A stretch of DNA of 64,000 nucleotides, from positions 83,499 through 147,498 of the forward strand of contig JAUIHT010000009.1 in NCBI GenBank assembly GCA_030432235.1. The letters are read 5' to 3'. This DNA is from Verrucomicrobiia bacterium. Its GTDB lineage: Bacteria; Verrucomicrobiota; Verrucomicrobiia; Opitutales; Cerasicoccaceae. The notes beneath the pieces were generated by a model. The model had not been told where the DNA came from. It did not search any database and was given only the letters and a program-made list of their open reading frames with translations. Positions 41,629 through 50,803 of the stretch are shown piece by piece; position 1 is the first letter of the stretch, and every line of letters begins with the position of its first letter. The translations under genes and the position numbers were made by a program.

Positions 41629-42593
41629 TGAAGCTAGTTGTTACGGGAGCATCGGGACTTGTGGGTCATGCCGTGGTGGAAGCCGCGGCACGGCGCGGAT
41701 TTGAAGTCGTCGCCTTGAGCCATCGCCGGGATGTCTCCTACCCGGAAGACGTGCAGTCCCTGCAGACCGACCTCACCCCGGAGGGCGCGGCGGACCGCCT
41801 GCTGCTGGAGGTTTTTCCGGATGTCATCGTCAACTGCGCGGCCGCCTCCAGCGCCACCACGGTAAACAAGGACCCGGAAGCGGCGGAGCGGCTCAACGTC
41901 GCCCTGCCCCGGCGCCTGGCACAACTGGCCAATCACCTTAACGCGCGGCTCATCCATTTTTCGACCGATATGGTATTCGACGGCACAAGCGCGCCCTATC
42001 GCAGCAGCGATATGCCCGCGCCGCTCGATCTCTACGGCCAGTTGAAACTCCTGGCCGAGCGTGAGGTGTTGAAAGCCGGAGGCGACTACGCGACCGTGCT
42101 GCGCATCCCTATCGTCACCGGAGACAGCCCGTCGGGCGGACGCAGCGTCCACGAGCGCTTGTTCAGCGCCTGGGCCGAGGGCAAAAAGGCGCGCCTGTAC
42201 AACGACGAACTGCGGCAACCCGTCTCGGCCACCAGCATCGCGGAACTGGTGGTGGAGCTTTGCCTGCGCCCCAACCTGCACGGTCTCTTCCACTGGGCCG
42301 GAGCCGATGTGCTCAGCCGCTACGAGATGGGCACGCGCATCGCACGGCACTTCGGCCTGCCCGAGGACCTCATCGAGGAAGCCCAAAGCGACCCGGACGA
42401 ACGCCGCGCCCGCGACCTGCGTCTGGAACTGCAACCTTTGCGCAGCAAAGTGCGCACCACGCCACCCACCTTCGACGAGCAACTCGAAACCATGTCCGTG
42501 CCCAAGCTCTGCCGCGCCTGGTACGCCAGCATCCGCGGCGTGCCCGCCGACGAGGTAATCCCTACACGCCTCGTCAAGGGTCGCGACTTCTAG
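41628..42593 (+). CDS. RmlD-like NAD(P)-dependent sugar reductase / SDR
   Basis: 321 residues from the ATG at 41628, which overlaps the previous stop. Extended SDR fold: MKLVVTGASGLVGHAVVEAA (Rossmann), NCAAASS, HFSTDMVFDG, and the YGQLKLLAE catalytic Tyr-xxx-Lys. This resembles dTDP-4-dehydrorhamnose reductase (RmlD), but no other rml gene adjoins, so the substrate is uncertain. Four genes (38580, 40919, 41425, 41628) are chained by overlaps and are probably co-transcribed. Confidence 0.87.
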   Translation: MKLVVTGASGLVGHAVVEAAARRGFEVVALSHRRDVSYPEDVQSLQTDLTPEGAADRLLLEVFPDVIVNCAAASSATTVNKDPEAAERLNVALPRRLAQLANHLNARLIHFSTDMVFDGTSAPYRSSDMPAPLDLYGQLKLLAEREVLKAGGDYATVLRIPIVTGDSPSGGRSVHERLFSAWAEGKKARLYNDELRQPVSATSIAELVVELCLRPNLHGLFHWAGADVLSRYEMGTRIARHFGLPEDLIEEAQSDPDERRARDLRLELQPLRSKVRTTPPTFDEQLETMSVPKLCRAWYASIRGVPADEVIPTRLVKGRDF

Positions 42594-42831
42594 GTGCGAC
42601 CGCACAGGACAATGATGAACTTCGTTCATGCCGTGCACGCATCGCGTTGCGTGGGCAGATTCCCAGTTCCTTAGGTTTCGTTTCCTCACAGATATTTTTG
42701 CGGCAAAGGAGCGATGGCGGAACGCCATTCCCTTTGCCACAAACAAAGTCCCGTGCGGTCACGCACCGCGGGTCTGAGGCGCGTAGCCCCAGGTTGTGCG
42801 TTAGCTTCGCTTCGCAGGCGCAGGTTGTGCG
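42593..42831. repeat. Composite hairpin-rich repeat region with REP-like copy C
   Basis: A half copy of the REP-like unit (42593-42610) and an inverted near-full copy (42748-42795) flank about 135 bp of nested palindromes: ATGAACTTCGTTCAT (42615-42629), CACGCATCGCGTTGCGTG (42636-42653) and a long stem at 42702-42738 (GGCAAAGG with CCTTTGCC). CAGGTTGTGCGT then occurs twice up to the rhamnose isomerase stop. There is no gene. It sits between convergent genes. Confidence 0.75.
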
Positions 42832-44073
42832 TCAGCTACGCTTGGAGAGCACGCTCTTTTCGTAATCCTGAACGGAGGTGATGAGACCTTGATCGGCGGG
42901 AACGTCGTTGCGCTTGCAGAACTCCTCCCAGACGATGCCCCAGGGCATGGCTTTGGCCTGTTCGAGCAAAGCCAGGCGCTGAGTGTAGTCTCCGGCCAGC
43001 TCGGCAGCGCGGAGTTTTTCGCGGGGCTCGAGTAAGGCCAGGAGCAGGCTCTTCTGCGCCGCGCGCGTGCCGATGGCCCAGGCAGCGATGCGGTTGATGG
43101 AGGCGTCGAAGAAGTCCAGGCCGATGTGGGTACGCGGGAGGGCGTCGCAACGCACCAGCTCCGCCATGATGGCCTGCGTGGCGTCGTCGAAGAGCACGAC
43201 GTGGTCGCTGTCCCAGCGCACGCCGCGGGAGACGTGCAGAAGCAGCTCAGGCACATAGAGCAGCACGGAGGAAATCTTTTCCGCGATGCCCTCAGTGGGA
43301 TGAAAGTGCCCGGCATCGAGGCATAGTGCGGTCTGGTTCTTGATGGCGTAGCCCAAGTAAAACTCGTGGCTGCCGACGACGAAGCTTTCCGAGCCGATGC
43401 CGAAGAGCTTCGATTCCACTGCGTCGATGTTCTTGGCCGTATCGAGTTTTTCAGCGAACACGGTATCAAGACTGGCCTCAAGGCGCTGACGATACCCAAG
43501 GCGGTCTGCCGGAGTGTCCTTCATGCCGTCGGGGATCCACACGTTGGTCACACACGCGCTGCCGAGCTGCTCGCCCATGGCCGCGCCGATATTACGGCAC
43601 AGCTTGCAGTGCTCTATCCAGAAATCGCGGATGCCTTTGTCCGGGCTGCTGAGAGTAAAGCCGTCGTCCGCCTTTTCGTGTCCGAAGCAGGTGGGATTGA
43701 AGTCCAGGCCAAGGCCCTGGGCCTTGCACCAGTCGATCCAGCTCTGGAAGTGCTTCAACTCAATGGCATCGCGGTCGACCTTTTCCCCGCCGAAGTCGCC
43801 GTAGCTGGCGTGCAGGTTAAGCCGATGGTTGCCAGGCAGGAGAGAAAGCACCTTTTCCAGGTCCAGGCGAAGCTCGTCGATGGTGCGGGCCTTGCCAGGA
43901 TAGTTGCCGGTTACAGCCAGGCCACCGCCCAGCTCGCCATCGCCCCCCTCGAAGCCCCCGACATCATCGCCCTGCCAGCAATGCAGGGATATGGGCGTCG
44001 AGGCCATGGCCTCCAACGCGGCTTCCACATCAACGCCGAGCTCGGCGTAGCGTTCCTTGGCGAAATCAATCAT
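42832..44073 (-). CDS. rhaA: L-rhamnose isomerase
   Basis: 413 residues, the usual length. It converts L-rhamnose to L-rhamnulose. A TIM-barrel with family blocks [14 protein letters not shown] at the N-terminus, [46 protein letters not shown] and [12 protein letters not shown], which include the metal-binding acidic and His residues. No rhaB or rhaD is visible, so the rest of the pathway lies elsewhere. It is divergent from an AraC-type regulator, the classic layout for local control. Confidence 0.95.
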   Translation of the reverse strand: MIDFAKERYAELGVDVEAALEAMASTPISLHCWQGDDVGGFEGGDGELGGGLAVTGNYPGKARTIDELRLDLEKVLSLLPGNHRLNLHASYGDFGGEKVDRDAIELKHFQSWIDWCKAQGLGLDFNPTCFGHEKADDGFTLSSPDKGIRDFWIEHCKLCRNIGAAMGEQLGSACVTNVWIPDGMKDTPADRLGYRQRLEASLDTVFAEKLDTAKNIDAVESKLFGIGSESFVVGSHEFYLGYAIKNQTALCLDAGHFHPTEGIAEKISSVLLYVPELLLHVSRGVRWDSDHVVLFDDATQAIMAELVRCDALPRTHIGLDFFDASINRIAAWAIGTRAAQKSLLLALLEPREKLRAAELAGDYTQRLALLEQAKAMPWGIVWEEFCKRNDVPADQGLITSVQDYEKSVLSKRS

Positions 44074-44191
44074 CGGGGTATCCTTTCAAGCAAATGGTGA
44101 AAACGAGGAGTTTAGCTGTTTTCCGCTCAAAGGGGAATACACAAGAGGGGATTTTATTTGCACTTTTTGGCCACTTGAAAACGATAGCCGC
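44074..44191. promoter_or_regulatory. Divergent promoter region between rhaA and the AraC-type regulator
   Basis: 118 bases, distinctly AT-richer than the genes. It must hold the promoters and probably the regulator's binding sites. I cannot define the -35/-10 elements or the operators with confidence. Confidence 0.35.
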
Positions 44192-45073
44192 ATGACCGAT
44201 CAGGCCGCCGCATTCAGTCGTTATCTGCCTGCCGACGATGCCGCGCGGCAATGGGGCTGGCGACTGATCGACGCCGGGCACCAGCGAACCCCTCCGGGCA
44301 GCGCTTATCCGCTGACCGGGCATCCCCTCGCCTATCTCTTCGACCAGGAGGGTAAGCGCACGCTGACCGAATATCAAATCGTGCACATCATCTCCGGGAA
44401 AGGGTATTTCGAGTCTGAGCTTCAGGCCATGACGGAAGTACACGCCGGCGATGCCTTCATCGTCTTCCCGGGCGTCTGGCACCGCTACGGCCCGGATCGA
44501 GAAACCGGCTGGGACGAGTATTGGGTGGGCTTTGACGGGCGGGACGCGGGCCGGCTCATGCGGGAGTTTTTCGAGGCGAAAAAGCCTCTCTTCCGCAAAA
44601 CCATGTCGACGGAGCTAGTTGACCTATTTGGCCGTCAGCTGGACTGGCTGCGCCACCCCCGGCCTGGTAGCGAGCAGGTGGCTGCCAGCCTGATTCCCCA
44701 GCAGCTCGCGCTCCTGCGCATGAACCGCCTGACCGAAAGCACGCCGCAGAGGCATGGCGGCGAGCTGGTCATCCAGGCCAAGGCCGCCATCCTCGCCCAT
44801 CTTTCCGGGCGCACAGACTTCGGCGAGCTGGCCGCGGAGCTCGGCGTGTCCTACACGCGTTTCCGCAAGCGCTTTCGGGCACACACCGGCTATGCGCCCC
44901 GCGAGTACGAGAACATGCTCAAGCTGAACCGTGCCCACAGCCTGCTCCATACCGGCCAGCAATCGGTCGGCGCCGTGGCGGAGGCTCTCGGCTATCACTC
45001 CGTGCACTACTTCTCGCGAGCCTTCAAAAAGCAGTTCGGCTTCCCACCCAGTAGCGCCAAATCGCGAAGCTAA
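44192..45073 (+). CDS. AraC-family transcriptional regulator
   Basis: 293 residues from the ATG at 44192; the longer frame would run into rhaA. The N-terminal cupin-type sensor domain (about 40-150) has TEYQIVHIISGKGYFES and GDAFIVFPGVWHRYGPD. The C-terminal double HTH (about 190-290) has FGELAAELGVSYTRFRKRFRAHTGYAPREY and SVGAVAEALGYHSVHYFSRAFKKQFG. Given the divergent rhaA, it probably responds to rhamnose or a derived sugar and activates rhaA. A REP-like unit begins at the stop codon. Confidence 0.92.
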   Translation: MTDQAAAFSRYLPADDAARQWGWRLIDAGHQRTPPGSAYPLTGHPLAYLFDQEGKRTLTEYQIVHIISGKGYFESELQAMTEVHAGDAFIVFPGVWHRYGPDRETGWDEYWVGFDGRDAGRLMREFFEAKKPLFRKTMSTELVDLFGRQLDWLRHPRPGSEQVAASLIPQQLALLRMNRLTESTPQRHGGELVIQAKAAILAHLSGRTDFGELAAELGVSYTRFRKRFRAHTGYAPREYENMLKLNRAHSLLHTGQQSVGAVAEALGYHSVHYFSRAFKKQFGFPPSSAKSRS

Positions 45074-45078
45074 CGCAC

Positions 45079-45126
45079 AACCTGGGGCTACGCGCCCCAG
45101 ACCCGCGGTGCGTGACCGCACGGGAC
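45079..45126 (+). repeat. REP-like two-hairpin repeat, copy D
   Basis: Direct-orientation copy, essentially identical to inverted copy C over about 60 bp (one change in the first stem). It contains CTGGGGCTACGCGCCCCAG and GTGCGTGACCGCAC. Copies C and D bracket the rhaA-araC pair. Confidence 0.82.
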
Positions 45127-45196
45127 TTTGCCCTGCCACATCTTTGGCTTGGGCTTTACACGGAGGGCGGGATGTGGCTTGATGGCGGATTCAACC

Positions 45197-46567
45197 ATGA
45201 GCCAAGTCCGCGTCCGATTCGCCCCCAGCCCGACAGGGCTTTTCCACATTGGCAGCGCCCGCACCGCGCTGTTCAACTGGCTGTACGCCCGTCATACCGG
45301 CGGCACGTTCGTCCTGCGCATCGAGGACACCGACACGGCCCGCAACACCCCCGAGGCGCTGGCCAGCCTGCTCGACGGCATGCGCTGGCTCGGGCTGGAC
45401 TGGGATGAAGGCCCGGAAAAAGGCGGCGATGTCGGCCCCTACCTCCAGAGCGAGCGCAACCCCATCTACGAGGAATACCTGCAAAAGCTAACCGACGCCG
45501 GTCGCACCTACGAGCAGGACGGCGCGGTCTTTTTCAAACTCCTCGGCGAGCGTAAGGTAGTCTTCGACAAATACAAGAATGCCGACATCGAAAAAGTGTT
45601 CGGCGAGCCCGTCGTCATCGAGGACGCCATTCGCGGCCGGGTGGAAAAGACGGTCGAGCAGGACTTCGTGCTGCGGCGCTCCAGCGGCGACTTCGGCTTC
45701 CACTTCACCAATGTCGTCGATGACATCGCGATGGCCATCACACACGTCATCCGTGGCGAGGACCACCTCTCCAATACCGCGCGCCACGTGGAGCTCTACA
45801 ACGCCTTCGGGCAAAAACCGCCGGTCTTTGCCCACATCCCGCTCATCCTCAAGAGCGACGGCAAGGGCAAGATGAGCAAGCGCGAAACCGGCGCCTACAT
45901 TGAGGACTACCGCACCAAGCACGTCCTGCCGGAGGCCCTGCGCAACTTCCTCTGTCTGATGGGCTGGAACCCGAAGGACAACAGCGAGGTCATGCCCATC
46001 GAGGAAATCATCGAGCGGTTCGGCTTCGACGGCATTCAGAAGGACGGCGCGCGCTTCGACGAAAAGAAGCTCGCCCACATCAACACCGAGTACCTGCGCG
46101 CTCTCAATCTGGAAACCTTCGCCTGGATGGCCGCACCCATCCTGACCGAGGCCGGGCTCATCGACGAGTCCGTCGACGAAGACTACTTGCAGGCCGTGCT
46201 GGGCGTCTCCCAGGAAAAAGCCCGCGACCTCGAAGGCCTGCCCGAGCTGGTCGGCTTTTTCTTCACCGAAGACTTTGCTATCGACGCCAACGCCCGCGAA
46301 CGCGTCTTCAAAAAAGGCGACCCCGCCGCGCGCCTGCGCGAGCTGCTGCCTGTGCTCCAAGGTCTGAGCGAGTGGACCGCGCCGGCCATCGAGTCTGCCA
46401 TCGACTCGCTGGCCGAGGCCCAGAGCGTGAAGAAGTTCGACTACTTCCCGGTCACCCGGTTGGCCGTCTCCGGTCAAGGCGGCGGCCCCGACCTGCTTGG
46501 GACGCTGGAAGTCCTCGGCCAGGAGCGTGTCGTCGCGCGGATGGAGAAGTTTGCCACCACGCTGTAA
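45197..46567 (+). CDS. gltX: Glutamyl-tRNA synthetase
   Basis: 456 residues from the ATG at 45197 ([14 protein letters not shown]); an in-frame ATG at 45182, preceded by GGAGG, is an alternative. It charges tRNA-Glu (and perhaps tRNA-Gln). Class I signatures are present: [12 protein letters not shown] (the HIGH motif), [10 protein letters not shown] and [10 protein letters not shown] (the KMSKS motif). The C-terminal anticodon-binding domain is complete. No tRNA gene is nearby. Confidence 0.96.
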   Translation: MSQVRVRFAPSPTGLFHIGSARTALFNWLYARHTGGTFVLRIEDTDTARNTPEALASLLDGMRWLGLDWDEGPEKGGDVGPYLQSERNPIYEEYLQKLTDAGRTYEQDGAVFFKLLGERKVVFDKYKNADIEKVFGEPVVIEDAIRGRVEKTVEQDFVLRRSSGDFGFHFTNVVDDIAMAITHVIRGEDHLSNTARHVELYNAFGQKPPVFAHIPLILKSDGKGKMSKRETGAYIEDYRTKHVLPEALRNFLCLMGWNPKDNSEVMPIEEIIERFGFDGIQKDGARFDEKKLAHINTEYLRALNLETFAWMAAPILTEAGLIDESVDEDYLQAVLGVSQEKARDLEGLPELVGFFFTEDFAIDANARERVFKKGDPAARLRELLPVLQGLSEWTAPAIESAIDSLAEAQSVKKFDYFPVTRLAVSGQGGGPDLLGTLEVLGQERVVARMEKFATTL

Positions 46568-46623
46568 TCGCCACAAGAAAGCGTCTTTCCACCAGCGAGA
46601 ATTTCTGTTCTACTCTACTGCGA

Positions 46624-47214
46624 ATGCTCGAACGCTTAAAGGCACTCATATTCGGCGGGCCGCCGCCCGGCATGCCCACGCCCCCTGCGCCGCAACCGCA
46701 GGAAGAGGCCGAGCCTGAGCCCCGGCGACGCCGCAGCCGCAGTCGCAGCCGTTCCGAATCAAGCGGCGAAGAAAGCGAGGAGGAGCAACGCTCCCGCCTG
46801 GCCCACGACATGCCCGGTGAGTATGAGCGCGTCTTTGGCAATGACGAGGCCGACCCGCAGTCCTGGATCGGCGTCGACCTCGACGGCACCTTGAGCGAGA
46901 TGTCCGAAGAGGTGGACATCAACACCATCGGCGCACCTATCCCCGAGATGGTTGCCCGGGTAAAAGACTGGATCGCGCACGGCTACCAGGTCAAAATCCT
47001 GACCGCCCGCGCCTGCATCCCCGAAGGCATCCCGCCGATTCAGGCCTGGCTCAAGCAGCACAACCTGCCCGACCTACCAGTCACCGACGCCAAGGACCTG
47101 CACATGCTCGAACTGTGGGACGACCGCGGTGTGCAGGTCATCGCCAACACCGGCCAACCCGTCGGCCCCTCCATCTTGGACGAAAAGCCGGAAGAGGAAG
47201 AGAAGAAGGAGTGA
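46624..47214 (+). CDS. HAD-superfamily protein with basic-acidic linker
   Basis: 196 residues from the ATG at 46624. Residues 1-20 are hydrophobic/basic, then a disordered Pro/Arg/Ser/Glu segment (about 20-60, RRRRSRSRSRSE). A compact HAD-like domain follows with the nucleophile motif GVDLDGTLSEM and the Thr block KILTAR. The usual second acidic cluster is only partly visible (TDAKDLHMLELWDD), so phosphatase activity is likely but unproven. The substrate is unknown. It follows gltX by 56 bp and may share its transcript. Confidence 0.7.
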   Translation: MLERLKALIFGGPPPGMPTPPAPQPQEEAEPEPRRRRSRSRSRSESSGEESEEEQRSRLAHDMPGEYERVFGNDEADPQSWIGVDLDGTLSEMSEEVDINTIGAPIPEMVARVKDWIAHGYQVKILTARACIPEGIPPIQAWLKQHNLPDLPVTDAKDLHMLELWDDRGVQVIANTGQPVGPSILDEKPEEEEKKE

Positions 47215-47265
47215 TAAAGCCGATGGGTTGTCTAAAGATTGCTAACCTTCAAGGGAAGTGATGCT

Positions 47266-47655
47266 ATGGAAAACGAACACTCTAAAATCAGTCCAGTAGA
47301 GACCTATAAACAGATAATCGATCAATTGGTTGAGCTCTCACCTTCATTGGGCGCTCGTCTCATAGCTGAAGAAGGCATTTACTCAAACGCAATAGAACTA
47401 AGCCCTCTGAATGATTTCGTGCAGAAATTACACACTGATGAAAGAACTCTTTTGAGTGAGATTTGTACTCAAGAAAGAATCTCAGCGATTCATGATGTCC
47501 TAGCTATGCTGACTTGGTGGATTGACTGTCAGGACCTTGCATTAACCAGTAAAGGGACTCCCATCCCGGTTCAATTAAGTGGCATGGGTCTCCATGGAGA
47601 CTATATCGGCAGAATGGATGGATGGGAATGGCCGTCCGACTTAGCCCATCATTAA
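47266..47655 (+). CDS. AT-rich small protein of unknown function
   Basis: 129 residues from the ATG at 47266, preceded by AAGGGAAG. A helical protein with a distinctive C-terminal block (MLTWWIDCQDLALTSKGTPIP, then VQLSGMGLHGDYIGRMDGWEWP). I do not recognise the family, although the tail looks conserved rather than random. Base composition is clearly AT-richer than all neighbours, which suggests recent acquisition. It stands alone between the HAD gene and a convergent nucleosidase gene. Confidence 0.6.
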   Translation: MENEHSKISPVETYKQIIDQLVELSPSLGARLIAEEGIYSNAIELSPLNDFVQKLHTDERTLLSEICTQERISAIHDVLAMLTWWIDCQDLALTSKGTPIPVQLSGMGLHGDYIGRMDGWEWPSDLAHH

Positions 47656-47666
47656 GAGGCACCTCC

Positions 47667-48317
47667 CTACCCCAGTTCCTTCACCAACGCCTCAGCCACA
47701 ATATCGGCGCAGGGGCTGGTGCGTTTGAGAAAGAGTTTTAGAGTCGGAATTTCGCGTGGGTGGGTGGCCAGGTAAAGTGCCATGCGCAGAGGAGACTCGC
47801 GGCCCAGCTCCATATCGTAGCCGTATTGCAGGCAGCCCGGCAAGGCCTCGTCACGGTCATCGCTGATAACACGGATAACCGCCAGCGGCACATGGAATTC
47901 ACTCGCGACCTCCGCGACGGCGGCGGCTTCCATCTCGACCACGCGGCGGCCGGTCTCCTGCCACAAGCGACGCTTGCCCTTGGCCGTCGGGACGACTTCG
48001 GCGGTGGTATGCACGACCTCCGCGATGCCCTCACCCTCGGCACGGACGACATCGCCGAGCTTCAGCTCCGGGTCGAGCCCGCCGGCGAACCCCGCCAGGA
48101 TGAGACGGCTGGGCTTCGCCACTTGCAGGAAGTGCCGGGCGCGTTCGGCCGAGTGCTTCGGGCCCATACCGCAGAGCGCGACTGCGACGTGCTGCCCACC
48201 CACGGTACCGCGCCAGGCCTTGACTCCCGGCACAGGCAAGCGCTGCTTTCCCTCCAAACGTTTAAGGAAAGCCCCGGCCTCGAAGCCGGTGGGGATAAGT
48301 ACGCCGGTCAGCTGCAT
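47667..48317 (-). CDS. Phosphorylase / nucleosidase family protein (MTA/SAH nucleosidase-like)
   Basis: 216 residues. PNP/UDP phosphorylase fold: GVLIPTGFEAGAFL at the N-terminus, LILAGFAGGLDPELKLGDVV, VVEMEAAAVAEVA with the ribose-binding Met-Glu, and VISDDRDEALPG with the catalytic Asp. It is shorter than typical MTA/SAH nucleosidases and some regions are truncated, so it may be a hopanoid-type or futalosine-type relative. The exact substrate is uncertain. It is divergent from the cNMP-kinase gene. Confidence 0.78.
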   Translation of the reverse strand: MQLTGVLIPTGFEAGAFLKRLEGKQRLPVPGVKAWRGTVGGQHVAVALCGMGPKHSAERARHFLQVAKPSRLILAGFAGGLDPELKLGDVVRAEGEGIAEVVHTTAEVVPTAKGKRRLWQETGRRVVEMEAAAVAEVASEFHVPLAVIRVISDDRDEALPGCLQYGYDMELGRESPLRMALYLATHPREIPTLKLFLKRTSPCADIVAEALVKELG

Positions 48318-48354
48318 GGTTCAAATACGCCCTAGAGACCTTTCGTGTGGAGAA

Positions 48355-48383
48355 TTGACAGTAAAGCAAAATCCGGCATAAGA
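48355..48383 (+). promoter_or_regulatory. Candidate sigma-70 promoter for the cNMP-kinase gene
   Basis: A perfect TTGACA at 48355-48360 is followed at 16-17 bp by CATAAGA, a weak -10. The leader to the ATG at 48505 would be about 115 bases. Confidence 0.35.
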
Positions 48384-48504
48384 AAATAATATGCAGGAGG
48401 ATCAAGATTTTGGACCACCCCGGTTCAGAAGCCGGAAACGGCTGTTTTGATGCGCCTGCCCTTGCCACCATCAACCCGAACTTACCTGGCCTGACACGCG
48501 CTCG

Positions 48505-49608
48505 ATGAAGCTTGAGGAGCATCCATTTTTCCGGGACACCCGCAATGAGGACGTCGCCAAACTGGCTGCGCATACCCACATCGCCCATTTCGAGGCGGCG
48601 GAGAAAATCTTCGACGAGGGTAACCCCTCCGACACGCTCTGCCTCGTCCTGGACGGCGCCATCGCATTCGTCAAGGAGACGCCGGACGGCAAGGCACGCA
48701 CCATCAGCCGGGCCGAAGCAGGCAGCTTTTTCGGCGAGGTCGGCATCTTTACCGGCGCCCCGCGGGCACTCAGCGCCGTGGCCGTGACCAAGGCCAGCAT
48801 CGCCAAAATCGAGCGCGACGACCTGGTGGACTTCATCAAGAACACCCCCGGTCCCATCGAGCAAATCCTCGGCAGCATCGTCAACCACCTGCACGGCACG
48901 ACCAAGCACTACATCGAGGACATGCTCCAGCAGGAAAAGATGGGCCTGGTCGGCACGATGGTGAATACCATCATCCACGATTTCAAAAATCCGTTCACCC
49001 TCATCAGTCTCGGCGCGCAGCTCATCCGCGCCAAACACGACGATGCCAAGACCCTGAAGCTCTGCGACAACATCGAGGCTCAGGTGCAGCGCATGGTCGA
49101 TATGGCCAATGAAATCAGTGAATTCTCCAAAGGCGGCGACCAGGCACTCATCATCGCTCCGGTCAATCTCTCGCTGCTGCTGGACCGCTTCCGCGAACTG
49201 AACGATCCGTTCTTCCAGCGCGAAAACGTCAGCATCGAGTTGCAGGCCTCCCCGGTGGAAATCGAAGCCGAGGAAAACAAGCTCCTGCGCGTGCTGCAAA
49301 ACCTCGTCGGCAATGCCATCGACGCCTTCGACGAGGACGCCACCGGCCAGGTCCAGGTCTACATCCACGACAAAGACGACCACGCCGAAATCATTGTGTC
49401 GGACAACGGCAAGGGCATCCCCGAGCAAATCCGCCACAACCTCTTCACGCCCTTCGTCACCTACGGCAAGAGCAAGGGCACCGGCCTCGGCACAGCCATC
49501 GTCAAATCCATCATCGACTCCCACCACGGCACCATCGATTTTCAAACCGCCGACAATGCCGGCACCACCTTTACCATCACACTGCCGAAGAAGCAGCCAA
49601 AAGGCTGA
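48505..49608 (+). CDS. cNMP-binding histidine kinase
   Basis: 367 residues, soluble. Residues about 1-120 form a cNMP-binding barrel (EKIFDEGNPSDTLCLVLDG, GEVGIFTGAPRALSAVAV). A kinase core follows: acceptor His in NTIIHDFKNPFTLIS (about 160), N-box NLVGNAIDAF, G1 SDNGKGIP and G2 GTGLGTAIVKSI. It may link cyclic-nucleotide level to two-component signalling. No response regulator is adjacent; the orphan LuxR-type regulator at 33917 is a candidate. Its stop touches IVP cassette 3. Confidence 0.9.
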   Translation: MKLEEHPFFRDTRNEDVAKLAAHTHIAHFEAAEKIFDEGNPSDTLCLVLDGAIAFVKETPDGKARTISRAEAGSFFGEVGIFTGAPRALSAVAVTKASIAKIERDDLVDFIKNTPGPIEQILGSIVNHLHGTTKHYIEDMLQQEKMGLVGTMVNTIIHDFKNPFTLISLGAQLIRAKHDDAKTLKLCDNIEAQVQRMVDMANEISEFSKGGDQALIIAPVNLSLLLDRFRELNDPFFQRENVSIELQASPVEIEAEENKLLRVLQNLVGNAIDAFDEDATGQVQVYIHDKDDHAEIIVSDNGKGIPEQIRHNLFTPFVTYGKSKGTGLGTAIVKSIIDSHHGTIDFQTADNAGTTFTITLPKKQPKG

Positions 49609-50079
49609 GGTGTGGGATTTGAGATGGGAGATAGGAGATAAGAATTGTGCGCTGGGGAGCTTACACCTGATGCATCTTTTCGACCGACTTTATAAAGCGG
49701 TTCAGCTTCCCTCCGAGATTATTTAAGCGGTGAAGCAGGCCGTGATAGAGTGCCGCGTTCTTGAGCGAATCCGTCTCAAACAAGGTATCGAGGTGATCAA
49801 TAGTTTCATTACAGGAAGAATGGGCAAACACAAGGAAGCGTATATACTCTTGCTTGTAACGACGACCAAAACCTTCTACGATATTGGCTTTGATGGATCT
49901 GCAGGAACGTCGAATTTGGCTGCCCAATTCATACATCTCGAATTTGGGTAGCTCATCCAGGATCATCTTATGAACTTCTACAACTAACTCCCTCGCCATC
50001 TGCCATACCTAGAGATCTTTGTGGTTCATAAACCGAAAAGCTTATCCACCCCACATCCCATATCTCGCTTCTCACATCT
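49609..50079. mobile_element. IVP cassette 3 (broken): four-helix-bundle gene between inverted low-complexity repeats
   Basis: 471 bp lying exactly between the stop codon of the cNMP kinase (49606-49608) and that of lexA (50080-50082). The left arm (49610-49642, GGGAGATAGGAGATAAG at its inner end) and right arm (50041-50079, CTTATCCACCCCACATCCCA) are made of GAGAT/GGATG units in opposite sense and share GATAAG at their inner ends. The match is looser than in cassettes 1 and 2. Confidence 0.5.
49661..50029 (-). pseudogene. Four-helix-bundle (S23/IVP family) gene with an early nonsense codon
   Basis: From the ATG at 50029 the frame reads MNHKDL, a TAG stop (50009-50011), then [21 protein letters not shown] and a complete family core including [20 protein letters not shown]. 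The canonical family start is (F/K)DLxVWQxAREL, so one substitution at the seventh codon broke it. Translation could restart at the ATG at 49999, giving 112 residues without the first helix start. It belongs to a different IVP subgroup from copies 1 and 2. AT-rich. Confidence 0.75.
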
Positions 50080-50712
50080 CTACAAACTCCGTACCACAGC
50101 TTTCACCACGCCCTGGATGACGAGCTCGGAGACCGGGTGCAGCGACGGGTAGGCGGCGTTTTCGGCCTTGAGGAAGGGCGCGCCGGAGCCTTGCTGAATG
50201 AAGCGCTTGAGCGTGGTCTCGTTGTCGATAAGCGCCGCCACGATGTCACCGGACTTCGGCAGTCCAGGCTCAACGATGACGATGTCACCCTCGAAAATGC
50301 CGGCGTCGATCATGCTTTCGCCACGCACCTTGAGCGCGAAGGCCCGGCGCGAACGGCGGATGCCCGCGGTATCGACGTCAATCTGCAAGCTGCCGATGGC
50401 CCCGCCAGTCTCCACCCCGTCGGGGTAGCCGGCGGCGATGCTGCCGTAGATAGGAATTTCCACCACCTCGGTCGCGCCGTCGGGCGCCTGCTCCTGGTGG
50501 TCGAAGGTTACGCGGTAGGCGCGGGCCTGCCCGGCCACCCGGCTGATGTAGCCCTTGCGCTCCAGCGCTCGCAGGTGCCCCATGACGGCATTGGTGCTGG
50601 CGAAGCCGAAGTGCGACTGAATTTCCCGAATGCTGGGCCAGAAGCTCTCCGACTGAAAATGCAACTGAATGTACCCGAGAATCTCGTGCTGGCGCGTGGT
50701 CAATTCCTTCAT
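50080..50712 (-). CDS. lexA: LexA-type SOS repressor
   Basis: 210 residues from the ATG at 50712. N-terminal winged HTH (about 1-65): TTRQHEILGYIQLHFQSESF, WPSIREIQSHFGFASTNAVMGHL. The C-terminal S24 protease domain has the Ala-Gly cleavage site in SIAAGYPDG, catalytic Ser in RGESMIDAG and Lys in TTLKRFI. The leader holds two direct GTTC half-sites (GTTCATCTGTTC, 50731-50742) and a TGTATACA palindrome (50770-50777). The palindrome TGTTC-N4-GAACA, which I recall as the Verrucomicrobia LexA site, is not seen, so self-control is uncertain. No SOS mutagenesis genes are adjacent. Confidence 0.93.
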   Translation of the reverse strand: MKELTTRQHEILGYIQLHFQSESFWPSIREIQSHFGFASTNAVMGHLRALERKGYISRVAGQARAYRVTFDHQEQAPDGATEVVEIPIYGSIAAGYPDGVETGGAIGSLQIDVDTAGIRRSRRAFALKVRGESMIDAGIFEGDIVIVEPGLPKSGDIVAALIDNETTLKRFIQQGSGAPFLKAENAAYPSLHPVSELVIQGVVKAVVRSL

Positions 50713-50803
50713 AATGCACACTTGTTTAATGTTCATCTGTTCACAAGTCAAGCATTTCCCTCCAAGCGATGTATACAGCACCGACAATATTTAGATTACT
50801 GAC

